NCBI GenBank assembly: GCA_017646305.1
Contig: JAGCMR010000078.1
Location: 1-6,788 of the forward strand
Reading direction: 5' to 3'
Length of the DNA: 6,788 nucleotides
From: Spirochaetaceae bacterium
GTDB taxonomy: Bacteria; Spirochaetota; Spirochaetia; Treponematales; Treponemataceae
Shown here: piece after piece, positions 1 to 5,934 of the stretch
How positions within the stretch are numbered: position 1 is the stretch's first letter
Layout: each line of letters begins with the position of its first letter
Notes under the pieces: model-generated
Databases searched by the model: none
Seen by the model: only the letters and a program-made list of their open reading frames with translations
What the model was told of the DNA's origin: nothing
Program-made: the position numbers and the translations under genes

Positions 1-1
1 G

Positions 2-208
2 AGTTCTGTTCGAACAAGTGCTAGAAAATACGTAGAGGCTGTTCACGCTAAGGATTCTGAGCGTGCCGCCCAGTTGTTGAAGGCTCTGGTAAAGGAGTTG
101 GATACTGCTGCTGGAAAGGGTATTTTGACAAAGAATTCTGTGTCTCGTAAAAAGTCACGGATGATGAAACTGTACAATGTTTCATTCGGCAGCGTCGCTG
201 CAAACTAA
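2..208 (+). CDS. rpsT: 30S ribosomal protein S20, C-terminal part
   Basis: This is the C-terminal 68 residues of ribosomal protein S20; the 5' end lies outside the window. S20 is a helical protein that binds 16S rRNA early in assembly of the small subunit. The frame read from base 2 gives the family's typical pattern: SSVRTSARKY near the start, a variable acidic/alanine-rich helix, then the conserved GKGILTKNSVSRKKSRMMKL segment. That segment corresponds to the usual 'KKGVIHKNKAARKKSRL' block of basic residues. The protein ends SFGSVAAN, slightly longer than many S20 proteins, which stop soon after the basic block. The next gene encodes an HU-family protein, an order I recall from other treponemes. 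Identification is from recognisable family sequence, not from a search. Confidence 0.93.
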   Translation, partial: SSVRTSARKYVEAVHAKDSERAAQLLKALVKELDTAAGKGILTKNSVSRKKSRMMKLYNVSFGSVAAN

Positions 209-218
209 GGAAACGGAT

Positions 219-251
219 GGGATATTGCAGTAATGCAGTGTCCCTCGTTTT
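219..251 (+). terminator. Stem-loop with GUAA tetraloop after rpsT, probable weak terminator
   Basis: Bases 219-229 pair with 234-244 in an 11-bp stem that includes two G-U pairs, closed by a GUAA (GNRA-type) tetraloop at 230-233. The stem starts 11 bases after the rpsT stop and is followed by CTCGTTTT. The T-tract is short and interrupted, so termination may be partial, with some read-through into the HU gene. It could instead protect the 3' end of the rpsT mRNA. Confidence 0.6.
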
Positions 252-256
252 GTAAT
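251..256 (+). promoter_or_regulatory. Possible -10 element for the HU-lnt-bactofilin-avtA operon
   Basis: TGTAAT matches the sigma-70 -10 consensus at five of six bases and lies 33 bases before the HU start codon, just after the rpsT stem-loop. I see no convincing -35 at 16-18 bases upstream; the nearest candidate, TTGCAG at 225-230, is 20 bases away and lies inside the stem-loop. This is a weak call. The operon could instead be transcribed by read-through from rpsT. Confidence 0.25.
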
Positions 257-288
257 TTGAATTTCTTAAAAAAAATTGGAAGAGAATT

Positions 289-597
289 ATGCAATCAAAA
301 AAGGTAACAAAGTACGATTTAGTGGATGGAATTCGTCAAGAAACTGGCTATGAAAAACGGATTGTACAAGAAGTTTTTGAGTCAGCTTTGGAACAGTTAA
401 AATTTGCTCTTAAAGATGGTTCTACCATCGAGTTGCGCGGTTTCGGTACCTTCGAATTACGGCTTCGTAAAGAACGAAAGAAGGCACGAAATCCCAAGAC
501 TGGAGATAGCTTGTCTGTACCTCCACATTATATTGTTGCATTTCGTTCAGGACAGGAATTGAAAAAGGCTGTTTGGAATTTGTCTGTAGAGGAGTAG
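289..597 (+). CDS. HU/IHF-family nucleoid DNA-binding protein
   Basis: This is a small histone-like protein that bends and compacts DNA as a dimer. At 102 residues it is about ten longer than the usual 90. Residues 1-45 form the helical dimerisation part (VTKYDLVDGIRQETGY, then a helix up to KFALKDG). The family signature follows: ELRGFGTFELR at about 48-58, a basic stretch RKERKKARNPKTGD whose RNP motif carries the DNA-intercalating proline at the tip of the beta arm, and then FRSGQELKKAV. The extra length is at the ends: MQSKKV at the start and WNLSVEE at the end. A clear ribosome binding site, GGAAGAG at 278-284, supports the ATG at 289. The stop is 9 bases before lnt, which suggests co-transcription. 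I leave the symbol empty because HU and IHF subunits cannot be separated safely by eye. Confidence 0.92.
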   Translation: MQSKKVTKYDLVDGIRQETGYEKRIVQEVFESALEQLKFALKDGSTIELRGFGTFELRLRKERKKARNPKTGDSLSVPPHYIVAFRSGQELKKAVWNLSVEE

Positions 598-606
598 TTC
601 ATATCC

Positions 607-2292
607 ATGATGGAGCGGTGCCAAAAAACTGATTCCTATTCTTTGCTTGCTCGGTGTGGCATTGCTTTTTCTCTTCTCGTTCTTGCTATTTTATTATTTG
701 CCCTTCCACAACCAAATCTTTTTTCTGTAAAAGGTTTCCCTTTTCTCGCTTATTTTGCTCTCATACCTGTTTTCCTTTTGGTGCGTTTTGTATCTTGGAA
801 GACTGTTTGGTTATGGGGTATAGCCTATGGTGTTGGAGCATATTGTCTTTTTACCTATTGGTTAGCTACCTTTCATCCCTTAGGAATTTTCGTTATTTCC
901 TTTATGTATGGGCTCTACCTTATGCTTGCCTTTCCCTTGCTAAAAGCTGCCGCTAGTCTTTTTCCAAAATGGGGATGGCTTATTCAGGGGCTAGTATGGT
1001 GTGGCTACGATTACGTAAAAACCTTAGGATTTTCTGGCTTTCACTATGGTGTCTTGGCTTATTCTCACTGGAGAGTCTTGCCCCTCATTCAGATTGTAGA
1101 TACGGTAGGTCTGTGGGGACTTGATGGACTGATAACCTTCACTTCAGCCTGGTTTACTGGTATTATCGTAGATGCTTATCGTAGCATGAAGCAAGAAGGA
1201 AGTGTAGGTGGATGTAAGGCACTAGTAAAAAAGCTTCCTCAAGCTTGTAAAAAACATATTGTTTCAGCCTGTTGTTGGTTAGTAGTTTTTATTGGTGTAT
1301 TGATTTATGGCTTTGTTTCTCCTGTGGACTATTCTGATGCACCCCAAGTGGAGGTAGCTTTAATTCAGCAAAATTCAGATCCATGGGTTGGTGGTATTTC
1401 TTCTTATAGGCGGGACTTAAAAACATTAAAACGGATTTCTGATGAGGCTATTGCAGAGAATCCTCAGGTTGATTTTGTGGTATGGCCAGAGACAGCCTTT
1501 GTACCACGGATAAATTGGCATTATCAGCACCGATATGAACGTGATAAGTTTCAGCTGGTGGATGAGCTTTTGCACTATCTTGATGAAGCTCCCGTTCCCT
1601 TTGTAATTGGTAACGACCACGGTGTTGATACTCTTGGAAATAATGTACTGGATTATAATGCAGTTTTACTCTTTACTCCAGGAGAAAATACCTTGCCACC
1701 TGCTCCAGAAGTATATGGTAAGATGAAGCTTGTTCCTTTTACTGAGTATTTCCCCTTTGATAAGCAATTTCCCCAGTTGTATCAGATGCTGTTGAATGGT
1801 GATACCCACATGTGGGAACCAGGAAATGAGCCAGTAGTTTTTGAAGTGGTAGGAAATGATGGAGCAACAAAAATCAATTTTAGTACTCCTATCTGTTTTG
1901 AAGATACCTTTGGCTTTGTAGGACGGCGATTTGTAAATGCAGGTGCTCAAGCCTTTGTAAATCTTTCTAATGATGCATGGTCTAAGAGTCTTGCTTGTCA
2001 ATATCAGCATTTATCTATGGCGGTTTTCCGTTCTGTGGAAAATCGAGTTCCAACAGTTCGTGCAACCACCACTGGCCAGACCTGTATTATCGATCCAAAT
2101 GGAAAAATTTTGGCTATGGCAGAACCCTTTGTAGAAACTTATTTAGTTGGTTCCATTCCAGTTCTGGATAAAACTGAAAAAACAGTGTATACTCGTTTTG
2201 GTGATTATGTAGGCATCATTTTTGCATTGGCTAGTGGCCTATTGCTGGTGGTTGGTCTTGTGATGCATTGTTTTTTTAGAAAAAGAAGATAA
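607..2292 (+). CDS. lnt: Apolipoprotein N-acyltransferase
   Basis: Lnt is an inner-membrane enzyme that transfers an acyl chain from a phospholipid to the free amino group of the N-terminal diacylglyceryl-cysteine, the last step of lipoprotein maturation. Residues 15 to about 235 hold several hydrophobic membrane segments. The periplasmic carbon-nitrogen hydrolase domain runs from about 248 (QVEVALIQQN) to 520, and a final membrane helix spans about 531-555 before the basic tail FFRKRR. The catalytic triad is visible: E295 in VVWPETAF, K372 in YGKMKLVPF and C430 in PICFED. Supporting glutamates are at 380 and 432. At 561 residues it is longer than E. coli Lnt (about 512), partly because of a cysteine- and lysine-rich stretch at about 190-220 before the sixth membrane segment. 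Two ATGs lie side by side at 607 and 610. The nearest ribosome binding site, AGAGGAG at 588-594 inside the end of the HU gene, is 12 bases from the first, a rather long spacing. That suggests coupling to HU translation. Confidence 0.95.
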   Translation: MMERCQKTDSYSLLARCGIAFSLLVLAILLFALPQPNLFSVKGFPFLAYFALIPVFLLVRFVSWKTVWLWGIAYGVGAYCLFTYWLATFHPLGIFVISFMYGLYLMLAFPLLKAAASLFPKWGWLIQGLVWCGYDYVKTLGFSGFHYGVLAYSHWRVLPLIQIVDTVGLWGLDGLITFTSAWFTGIIVDAYRSMKQEGSVGGCKALVKKLPQACKKHIVSACCWLVVFIGVLIYGFVSPVDYSDAPQVEVALIQQNSDPWVGGISSYRRDLKTLKRISDEAIAENPQVDFVVWPETAFVPRINWHYQHRYERDKFQLVDELLHYLDEAPVPFVIGNDHGVDTLGNNVLDYNAVLLFTPGENTLPPAPEVYGKMKLVPFTEYFPFDKQFPQLYQMLLNGDTHMWEPGNEPVVFEVVGNDGATKINFSTPICFEDTFGFVGRRFVNAGAQAFVNLSNDAWSKSLACQYQHLSMAVFRSVENRVPTVRATTTGQTCIIDPNGKILAMAEPFVETYLVGSIPVLDKTEKTVYTRFGDYVGIIFALASGLLLVVGLVMHCFFRKRR

Positions 2293-2303
2293 GAGAGGGC
2301 TAT

Positions 2304-2717
2304 ATGTACTCATTTAATATGAAAGAAGGTAATGTTACTGTTCTTGGACAAAAAACCGAGTTTATCGGTGATTTGGAATTTAGTGACAACCTTGTTATTA
2401 CTGGTAAATTCGAGGGAAGAATTGAGTCTTCTGGAAATTTGAAGATTGATAAGACTGCTCATTGTCAGGTTTCAAAAATTGCTGCTGATTCTATTCTTGT
2501 GGCAGGAGATATTACCGGGGATTTACATGCTACATCTAAAATAGAAATCGTTTCTGGAAGCCGTGTGGTAGGAGATATTTCCACACTACGTCTTAGAATT
2601 GACGACAACGTGGATTTTCATGGTCAGGTGACAATGCTTGAAGCTGCTCCTGATGTGGATATCTTTTCATTGACAGCAGCTGAATATAAGAAAGCTTGTA
2701 CAACCTTTAGAGAGTAA
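2304..2717 (+). CDS. Bactofilin-family polymer-forming protein
   Basis: Bactofilins are small proteins that polymerise without nucleotide into filaments or patches, often at the membrane. They act as scaffolds for cell shape, peptidoglycan enzymes or polar structures. Residues 10-110 fit the family's right-handed beta-helix, a run of short repeats with G, V/I and D/E at regular spacing: VLGQKTEFIGDL, VITGKFEGRI, GNLKIDKTAH, ILVAGDITGDL, GSRVVGDIS, and a closing DDNVDFHGQV. The protein has 137 residues, typical for the family. Its flanks are a short N-terminal tail (MYSFNMKE) and a 27-residue C-terminal tail containing DVDIFSLTAAEYKK, which looks helical and may carry the protein-specific contact. 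A ribosome binding site AGAGGG at 2294-2299 supports the ATG at 2304; a second ATG at 2319 is possible. It starts 11 bases after lnt and ends 6 bases before avtA, so it is probably co-transcribed with both. Its cellular role here is unknown. Confidence 0.9.
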   Translation: MYSFNMKEGNVTVLGQKTEFIGDLEFSDNLVITGKFEGRIESSGNLKIDKTAHCQVSKIAADSILVAGDITGDLHATSKIEIVSGSRVVGDISTLRLRIDDNVDFHGQVTMLEAAPDVDIFSLTAAEYKKACTTFRE

Positions 2718-2723
2718 ATAATC

Positions 2724-4016
2724 ATGAAGTACTCATTTTCTGATTTTGGTAAAAAACTTACTGGTCATTCCGGTATTTTGCAATTGATGGATGATTTGGG
2801 ACGACCTCTTCCTGCAGGGGTGACTCCCTATCGTTTAGGAGGTGGAAATCCTGCTCGTGTTCCTGAGGCTGAAGCCATGTTTAGACGGGAAATGGAGCGG
2901 ATTATGGCAGAGGAGGGTGGTTTTGAAAAGCTGATTTCTCTGTATGATCCACCTCAGGGAAGAATTGGTTTTATTGATGCAGTGGCAAAGTTCCTTTCTG
3001 AAACCTATGGTTGGAAGGTTGGGCCTGAAAATATTGCCATTACCAATGGAAGCCAGTCTGCATTCTTCTATCTTTTTAACCTATTTTCAGGAATTTTTAC
3101 TGATGCTAATGGGGTGGAGCATAAGAAAAAGATTCTTTTTCCCTTGGTGCCAGAATATGTAGGTTATGCTGATCAAGGATTGGAGCCCAATTTAATGGTT
3201 TCTATTCCTGCTCGTTGTGAATATTACGATGATAGAAGCTTTAAGTATTTCATTGACTTTGAGCTTCTGGAATCTTATCTTTCAAACCATGATGATGTTG
3301 GTGCAATGTGTGTATCTCGTCCTACTAATCCTACAGGAAATGTGTTGACAGATACAGAGATTCATCGTCTGGCATCATTGGCCACTAAGTATGATATTCC
3401 CCTCTTTGTGGATAATGCTTATGGCTTGCCTTTCCCAGATATAGTGTTCATTGATGAGGCAGCTCCCTATTGGGATGAATCTGTGGTGCTTTCTATGAGT
3501 TTGTCCAAGATAGGATTGCCTTCTTTAAGAACAGGTATTATAGTAGCAACCCCAGAAATTGCTTCTGCCATGGCCAATGTGAATGCTATTGCAGCCTTGG
3601 CATCTGGTTCTGGTGGACAGGCCATTGCTCAGAACTGTATTGCTTCTGGAGAGATTGTGGAGGTGGCAAAAAACTACGTACAGCCCTTCTATCAGAAAAA
3701 ATCTCAGCAGGCAGTGGCATGGATTCGGGAGTATTTTGAAGGCGGAGATTTTTGGATTCACCGCAGTGAGGGAGCTATCTTCCTCTGGCTATATCTTAAG
3801 GACTTGAAGATTTCCACTCTGGAGCTATACCGTAAGCTGAAGGAACGAGGTGTGGTGACAGTTCCGGGAGAGTATTTCTTCTTTGGTGTGGAGGATCCAG
3901 AAGTAAGCTGTCATGGTCACTATGACAAGTGCTTGCGACTGAATTATTCTGGGCCAGAAGATGAGGTGCGAGAAGGCTTGAGATTGCTGGCTGAGATATA
4001 CAAAGAAAATAGATAA
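2724..4016 (+). CDS. avtA: Valine-pyruvate aminotransferase
   Basis: This is a cytoplasmic pyridoxal-phosphate enzyme of aminotransferase fold type I. AvtA exchanges the amino group between L-valine and pyruvate, giving L-alanine and 2-oxoisovalerate. The sequence follows E. coli AvtA, as I remember it, along nearly its whole length: KLTGHSGILQLMDDL at 11-25, LGGGNPA at 38-44, YDPPQGR at 74-80, ITNGSQSAFFYLFNLFSG at 106-123, SRPTNPTGN at 198-206, DNAYGLPFP at 230-238, and SLSKIGLPSLRTGI at 259-272. The Schiff-base lysine is K262. Other cofactor contacts are N202, D230 and Y233, and R405 in LRLNY is the likely carboxylate-binding arginine. Its 430 residues are close to the usual 417, so it appears complete. 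Its ribosome binding site is weak (AGAGAG at 2709-2714, overlapping the bactofilin end). Treponemes often lack full branched-chain amino acid synthesis, so in vivo it may serve alanine formation; that is inference. Confidence 0.95.
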   Translation: MKYSFSDFGKKLTGHSGILQLMDDLGRPLPAGVTPYRLGGGNPARVPEAEAMFRREMERIMAEEGGFEKLISLYDPPQGRIGFIDAVAKFLSETYGWKVGPENIAITNGSQSAFFYLFNLFSGIFTDANGVEHKKKILFPLVPEYVGYADQGLEPNLMVSIPARCEYYDDRSFKYFIDFELLESYLSNHDDVGAMCVSRPTNPTGNVLTDTEIHRLASLATKYDIPLFVDNAYGLPFPDIVFIDEAAPYWDESVVLSMSLSKIGLPSLRTGIIVATPEIASAMANVNAIAALASGSGGQAIAQNCIASGEIVEVAKNYVQPFYQKKSQQAVAWIREYFEGGDFWIHRSEGAIFLWLYLKDLKISTLELYRKLKERGVVTVPGEYFFFGVEDPEVSCHGHYDKCLRLNYSGPEDEVREGLRLLAEIYKENR

Positions 4017-4053
4017 ACATTTTATTGAGCTGTTTTATATGACTCAAAACGAG

Positions 4054-4090
4054 GGGCTGCTGAAAATACTTTTTAGCAGCTCTATTTTTT
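4054..4090 (+). terminator. Strong intrinsic terminator after avtA, possibly an attenuator
   Basis: Bases 4054-4066 pair with 4070-4082 in a 13-bp stem with two G-U pairs and a 3-base loop (TAC). It is followed by TATTTTTT at 4083-4090, a classic rho-independent terminator. It ends the HU-lnt-bactofilin-avtA unit. It is only 10 bases from the importer's ribosome binding site, so any transcript entering the importer from upstream must pass it. An upstream segment, 4027-4034, can pair with the right arm (4075-4082) over 8 bp, which would be the arrangement of an antiterminator, but the terminator stem is longer and more stable. Confidence 0.85.
4060..4088 (+). promoter_or_regulatory. Possible promoter for the ABC importer, embedded in the terminator
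   Basis: CTGAAA at 4060-4065 (four of six bases match TTGACA) and TATTTT at 4083-4088 (four of six match TATAAT) are separated by 17 bases. Transcription would start near 4094-4096, just before the ribosome binding site. It is a modest match inside a T-rich hairpin, so it may be chance. It is listed because the importer has little other room for a promoter after the terminator. Confidence 0.25.
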
Positions 4091-4091
4091 G

Positions 4092-4105
4092 CAACATGTT
4101 GGAGG
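4092..4105 (+). promoter_or_regulatory. Palindrome CAACATGTTG overlapping a strong ribosome binding site
   Basis: CAACATGTTG at 4092-4101 is a perfect 10-base palindrome, and its last G is the first base of the GGAGG ribosome binding site at 4101-4105, six bases before the ATG at 4112. The GGAGG site firmly supports that start. The palindrome could be a small operator, but a perfect 10-mer is expected several times by chance in a window of this size. Confidence 0.5.
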
Positions 4106-4111
4106 TAATTT

Positions 4112-5161
4112 ATGAGTAAATATAATCGAGTTCTTTTGGTTAGTGCTGTCTTAATGTTGATGGCAACTGTAGCTTTTGCTGGTGGAAAGAAGGATGGAGG
4201 AGATGTTCCTGCCCAAGAAGCTCCTTCAGCTGGAAACCGTACCATTAATGTTGCGGCTTTAAATGGGCCTAGCGGTATTCCCATGGCTTATTTGTTTGAG
4301 AATAAGCCCCAAGTTCCTGGCGCTGATTTCCAGTTTCATGTGGTGGCTGGAGCTGATGTGCTTTTGCCCAAGCTCTTGAAAGGTGAGATTGATGCAGGAA
4401 TTCTTCCTCCAAACGTGGCTGCCAAGGTGTTTACTAAAAATAATGGTGCACTTGTGGTGGCTGCAGTCATGGGGCAGGGGATGCTGAACCTCATTACAAA
4501 GGATGAAAGCATTGCCTCATTGGAGGACTTAAAAGGAAAGACAGTTAATGTGGCTGGCCAGGGAGCAACTCCTGAATACATGTTCCGGTATTTGTTGAAA
4601 TCAAATGGCATAGCTATTGCTGCTGATGGTGTTGCTCCAGATGCTAATTCTGTGGCTTTAGATTTTTCCATTCCTGCAGCTGAAATTGCAGCAGCACTTT
4701 TGGCTGGTAAGATTCAATATGCTGTTGTTCCAGAGCCTTTTTCCACTGTAGCTACCACAAAAGATGCTTCTGTTCGTCGTGCAATAAATCTGCAGGATGA
4801 ATTTGCAGCCTTAAACAAGACTGCGGGGAAGGATTTTGAAACCTATCCCATGACGGTGCTAGTTGTACGGAAGGAATTGGCAGAAACATCTCCACACCTT
4901 GTTGCAGGTTTATTAGAAAGTGCAAGAGAAGCTGTGGAATGGACAATAACTCATCCTTCAGAGGCTGGAGCATTGGTACAAAATCATACATTAGGATTAC
5001 AGTCACCAATTGCTACAAAGGTTATTCCCAATGGAGCCTATGTATTCATCCCAGCTAAGGAAGCCCAGTCCCAGCTGGAAGACCTTTTCTCCATTTTCTT
5101 GGATTTTGCCCCTGATGCAATCGGTGGTGAACTTCCAAGTGATAACTTTTATTTTGATTAA
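4112..5161 (+). CDS. ABC importer periplasmic substrate-binding protein, NitT/TauT (NMT1-like) type
   Basis: This is the extracytoplasmic receptor of the importer encoded by this gene and the next two. Residues 1-23 are a Sec signal peptide (MSKYNR, a hydrophobic core, then ATVAFA before GGKKD), followed by a low-complexity linker to about 42. The mature domain starts with INVAALNGPSGIPMAYLFE at 45-63. It has the binding-protein hallmarks KLLKGEIDAGILPPNVA at 87-103, SLEDLKGKTVNVAGQGATPEY at 136-156, LLAGKIQYAVVPEPF at 196-210 and VVRKELAE at 251-258. This layout belongs to the superfamily that binds nitrate, sulfonates, taurine or thiamine precursors, and to a Firmicutes/Treponema subgroup of unknown ligand. 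It lacks the cysteine-rich motif of THI5/ThiY-type proteins. The whole protein has no cysteine, so it cannot be lipidated. The stop codon shares one base with the permease start. The substrate is not determinable by eye. Confidence 0.88.
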   Translation: MSKYNRVLLVSAVLMLMATVAFAGGKKDGGDVPAQEAPSAGNRTINVAALNGPSGIPMAYLFENKPQVPGADFQFHVVAGADVLLPKLLKGEIDAGILPPNVAAKVFTKNNGALVVAAVMGQGMLNLITKDESIASLEDLKGKTVNVAGQGATPEYMFRYLLKSNGIAIAADGVAPDANSVALDFSIPAAEIAAALLAGKIQYAVVPEPFSTVATTKDASVRRAINLQDEFAALNKTAGKDFETYPMTVLVVRKELAETSPHLVAGLLESAREAVEWTITHPSEAGALVQNHTLGLQSPIATKVIPNGAYVFIPAKEAQSQLEDLFSIFLDFAPDAIGGELPSDNFYFD

Positions 5162-5934
5162 TGAGTAACAAATTTCTGCATCGGCGTTATGTGGCCACTC
5201 TTTTATCTGTAGGAACCATTTTAGTGGTTTGGCAGCTTTTAGCTTTGGCCATAAACTCTCCCCTCATATTGCCATTACCGAAAGAAACGTTTGAGGTCTT
5301 GATTCAAGATATGGGGAAGCCCCTGTTTTGGCAACATGTGGGAGCTACCGCCTGCAGAAGTTTGGTGGCTTTTGTGATTTCTGTTGTGGTGGGTACACTG
5401 TTGGGTGTTGCTTCTGGTGCAAGTGAGAGCGTTCATAATCTTCTTGATTTTCCCTTGGCTATGATGCGAGCAACCCCCGTAGTCTCCTTTATTCTTCTTG
5501 CTCTGTTTTGGTTTGGTTCCTCTATTGTTCCGATTTTTGTGGCTATGGTAATGAGCCTACCAGTCATGATTAGTGCGGTGGAAACGGGAATCAAAAATAC
5601 CGACAAGGATTTGATTGCCTGCTGCCGAGTCTATGGGTTTTCCACTGGTAAAATGTTTTGTCATTTGTATTTTCCTTCCTGTAAGCCATATTTCTTTTCA
5701 GGAAGTCTTGCTGCCTTTGGATTGAGCTGGAAGGTTGTTGCTGCAGCGGAGGTGATAAGTCTTCCTCAGCGTTCAGCAGGAACCTTATTGCAAAATGCTA
5801 AGGTTCATCTGGAAACAGCTCAAGTTTTTGCCATCACCTTGATGCTGGTAATCTTGAGCTTTTTTTTGGAAAGTATTTTTTCTCTTGTTTTACATAGGCG
5901 AGGTCTTTTGACAGGGGGAAAGGCTACAAAATGA
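5161..5934 (+). CDS. ABC importer permease, NitT/TauT type
   Basis: This is the membrane subunit of the importer and probably forms a homodimer. Its 257 residues are typical of the SsuC/TauC/ThiX class. Six hydrophobic segments are visible at about 11-31, 67-86, 97-118, 121-140, 178-198 and 222-245. Between the fourth and fifth is the cytoplasmic coupling loop of the binding-protein-dependent permease family: in LIACCRVYGFSTGKMFCHLYFPS (151-173, given in pieces: LIACCRVYGFS then TGKMFCHLYFPS) the usual EAA becomes ACC, followed by the conserved glycine G159. This loop docks on the ATPase. AAAEVI at 194-199 is also characteristic. The ATG overlaps the binding-protein stop (TAATG) and has no obvious ribosome binding site, so translation is probably coupled. 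The 3' end overlaps the ATPase start by four bases (ATGA). Confidence 0.9.
   Translation: MSNKFLHRRYVATLLSVGTILVVWQLLALAINSPLILPLPKETFEVLIQDMGKPLFWQHVGATACRSLVAFVISVVVGTLLGVASGASESVHNLLDFPLAMMRATPVVSFILLALFWFGSSIVPIFVAMVMSLPVMISAVETGIKNTDKDLIACCRVYGFSTGKMFCHLYFPSCKPYFFSGSLAAFGLSWKVVAAAEVISLPQRSAGTLLQNAKVHLETAQVFAITLMLVILSFFLESIFSLVLHRRGLLTGGKATK

Noticed and set aside
1230..1250. Inverted repeat AAGCTT-CCTC-AAGCTT within lnt
   Set aside because: It is a 6-bp stem inside coding sequence with no T-tract or other context, and HindIII-like palindromes of this size arise by chance.
1666..2010. A 114-codon minus-strand open frame inside lnt
   Set aside because: It overlaps the catalytic region of lnt antisense, and its translation is of shadow-like composition with no motif.
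4099..4126. TTGGAG and a perfect TATAAT (4121-4126) with 16-base spacing, looking like a strong promoter
   Set aside because: The -10 lies inside the first codons of the binding protein. A transcript from it would lack the ribosome binding site and the positively charged start of the signal peptide, so it cannot serve the intact gene.
3796..4284. A 162-codon open frame on the minus strand across the avtA end, the terminator and the binding-protein start
   Set aside because: It runs antisense to two well-supported genes, crosses the intrinsic terminator, and its protein has no recognisable family pattern; it is a shadow frame.
4112..5161. Idea that the binding protein is a thiamine-precursor (THI5/ThiY) receptor or enzyme
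   Set aside because: The cysteine-rich motif of THI5-like proteins is absent because the protein has no cysteine, and no thiamine gene or TPP riboswitch is visible nearby.
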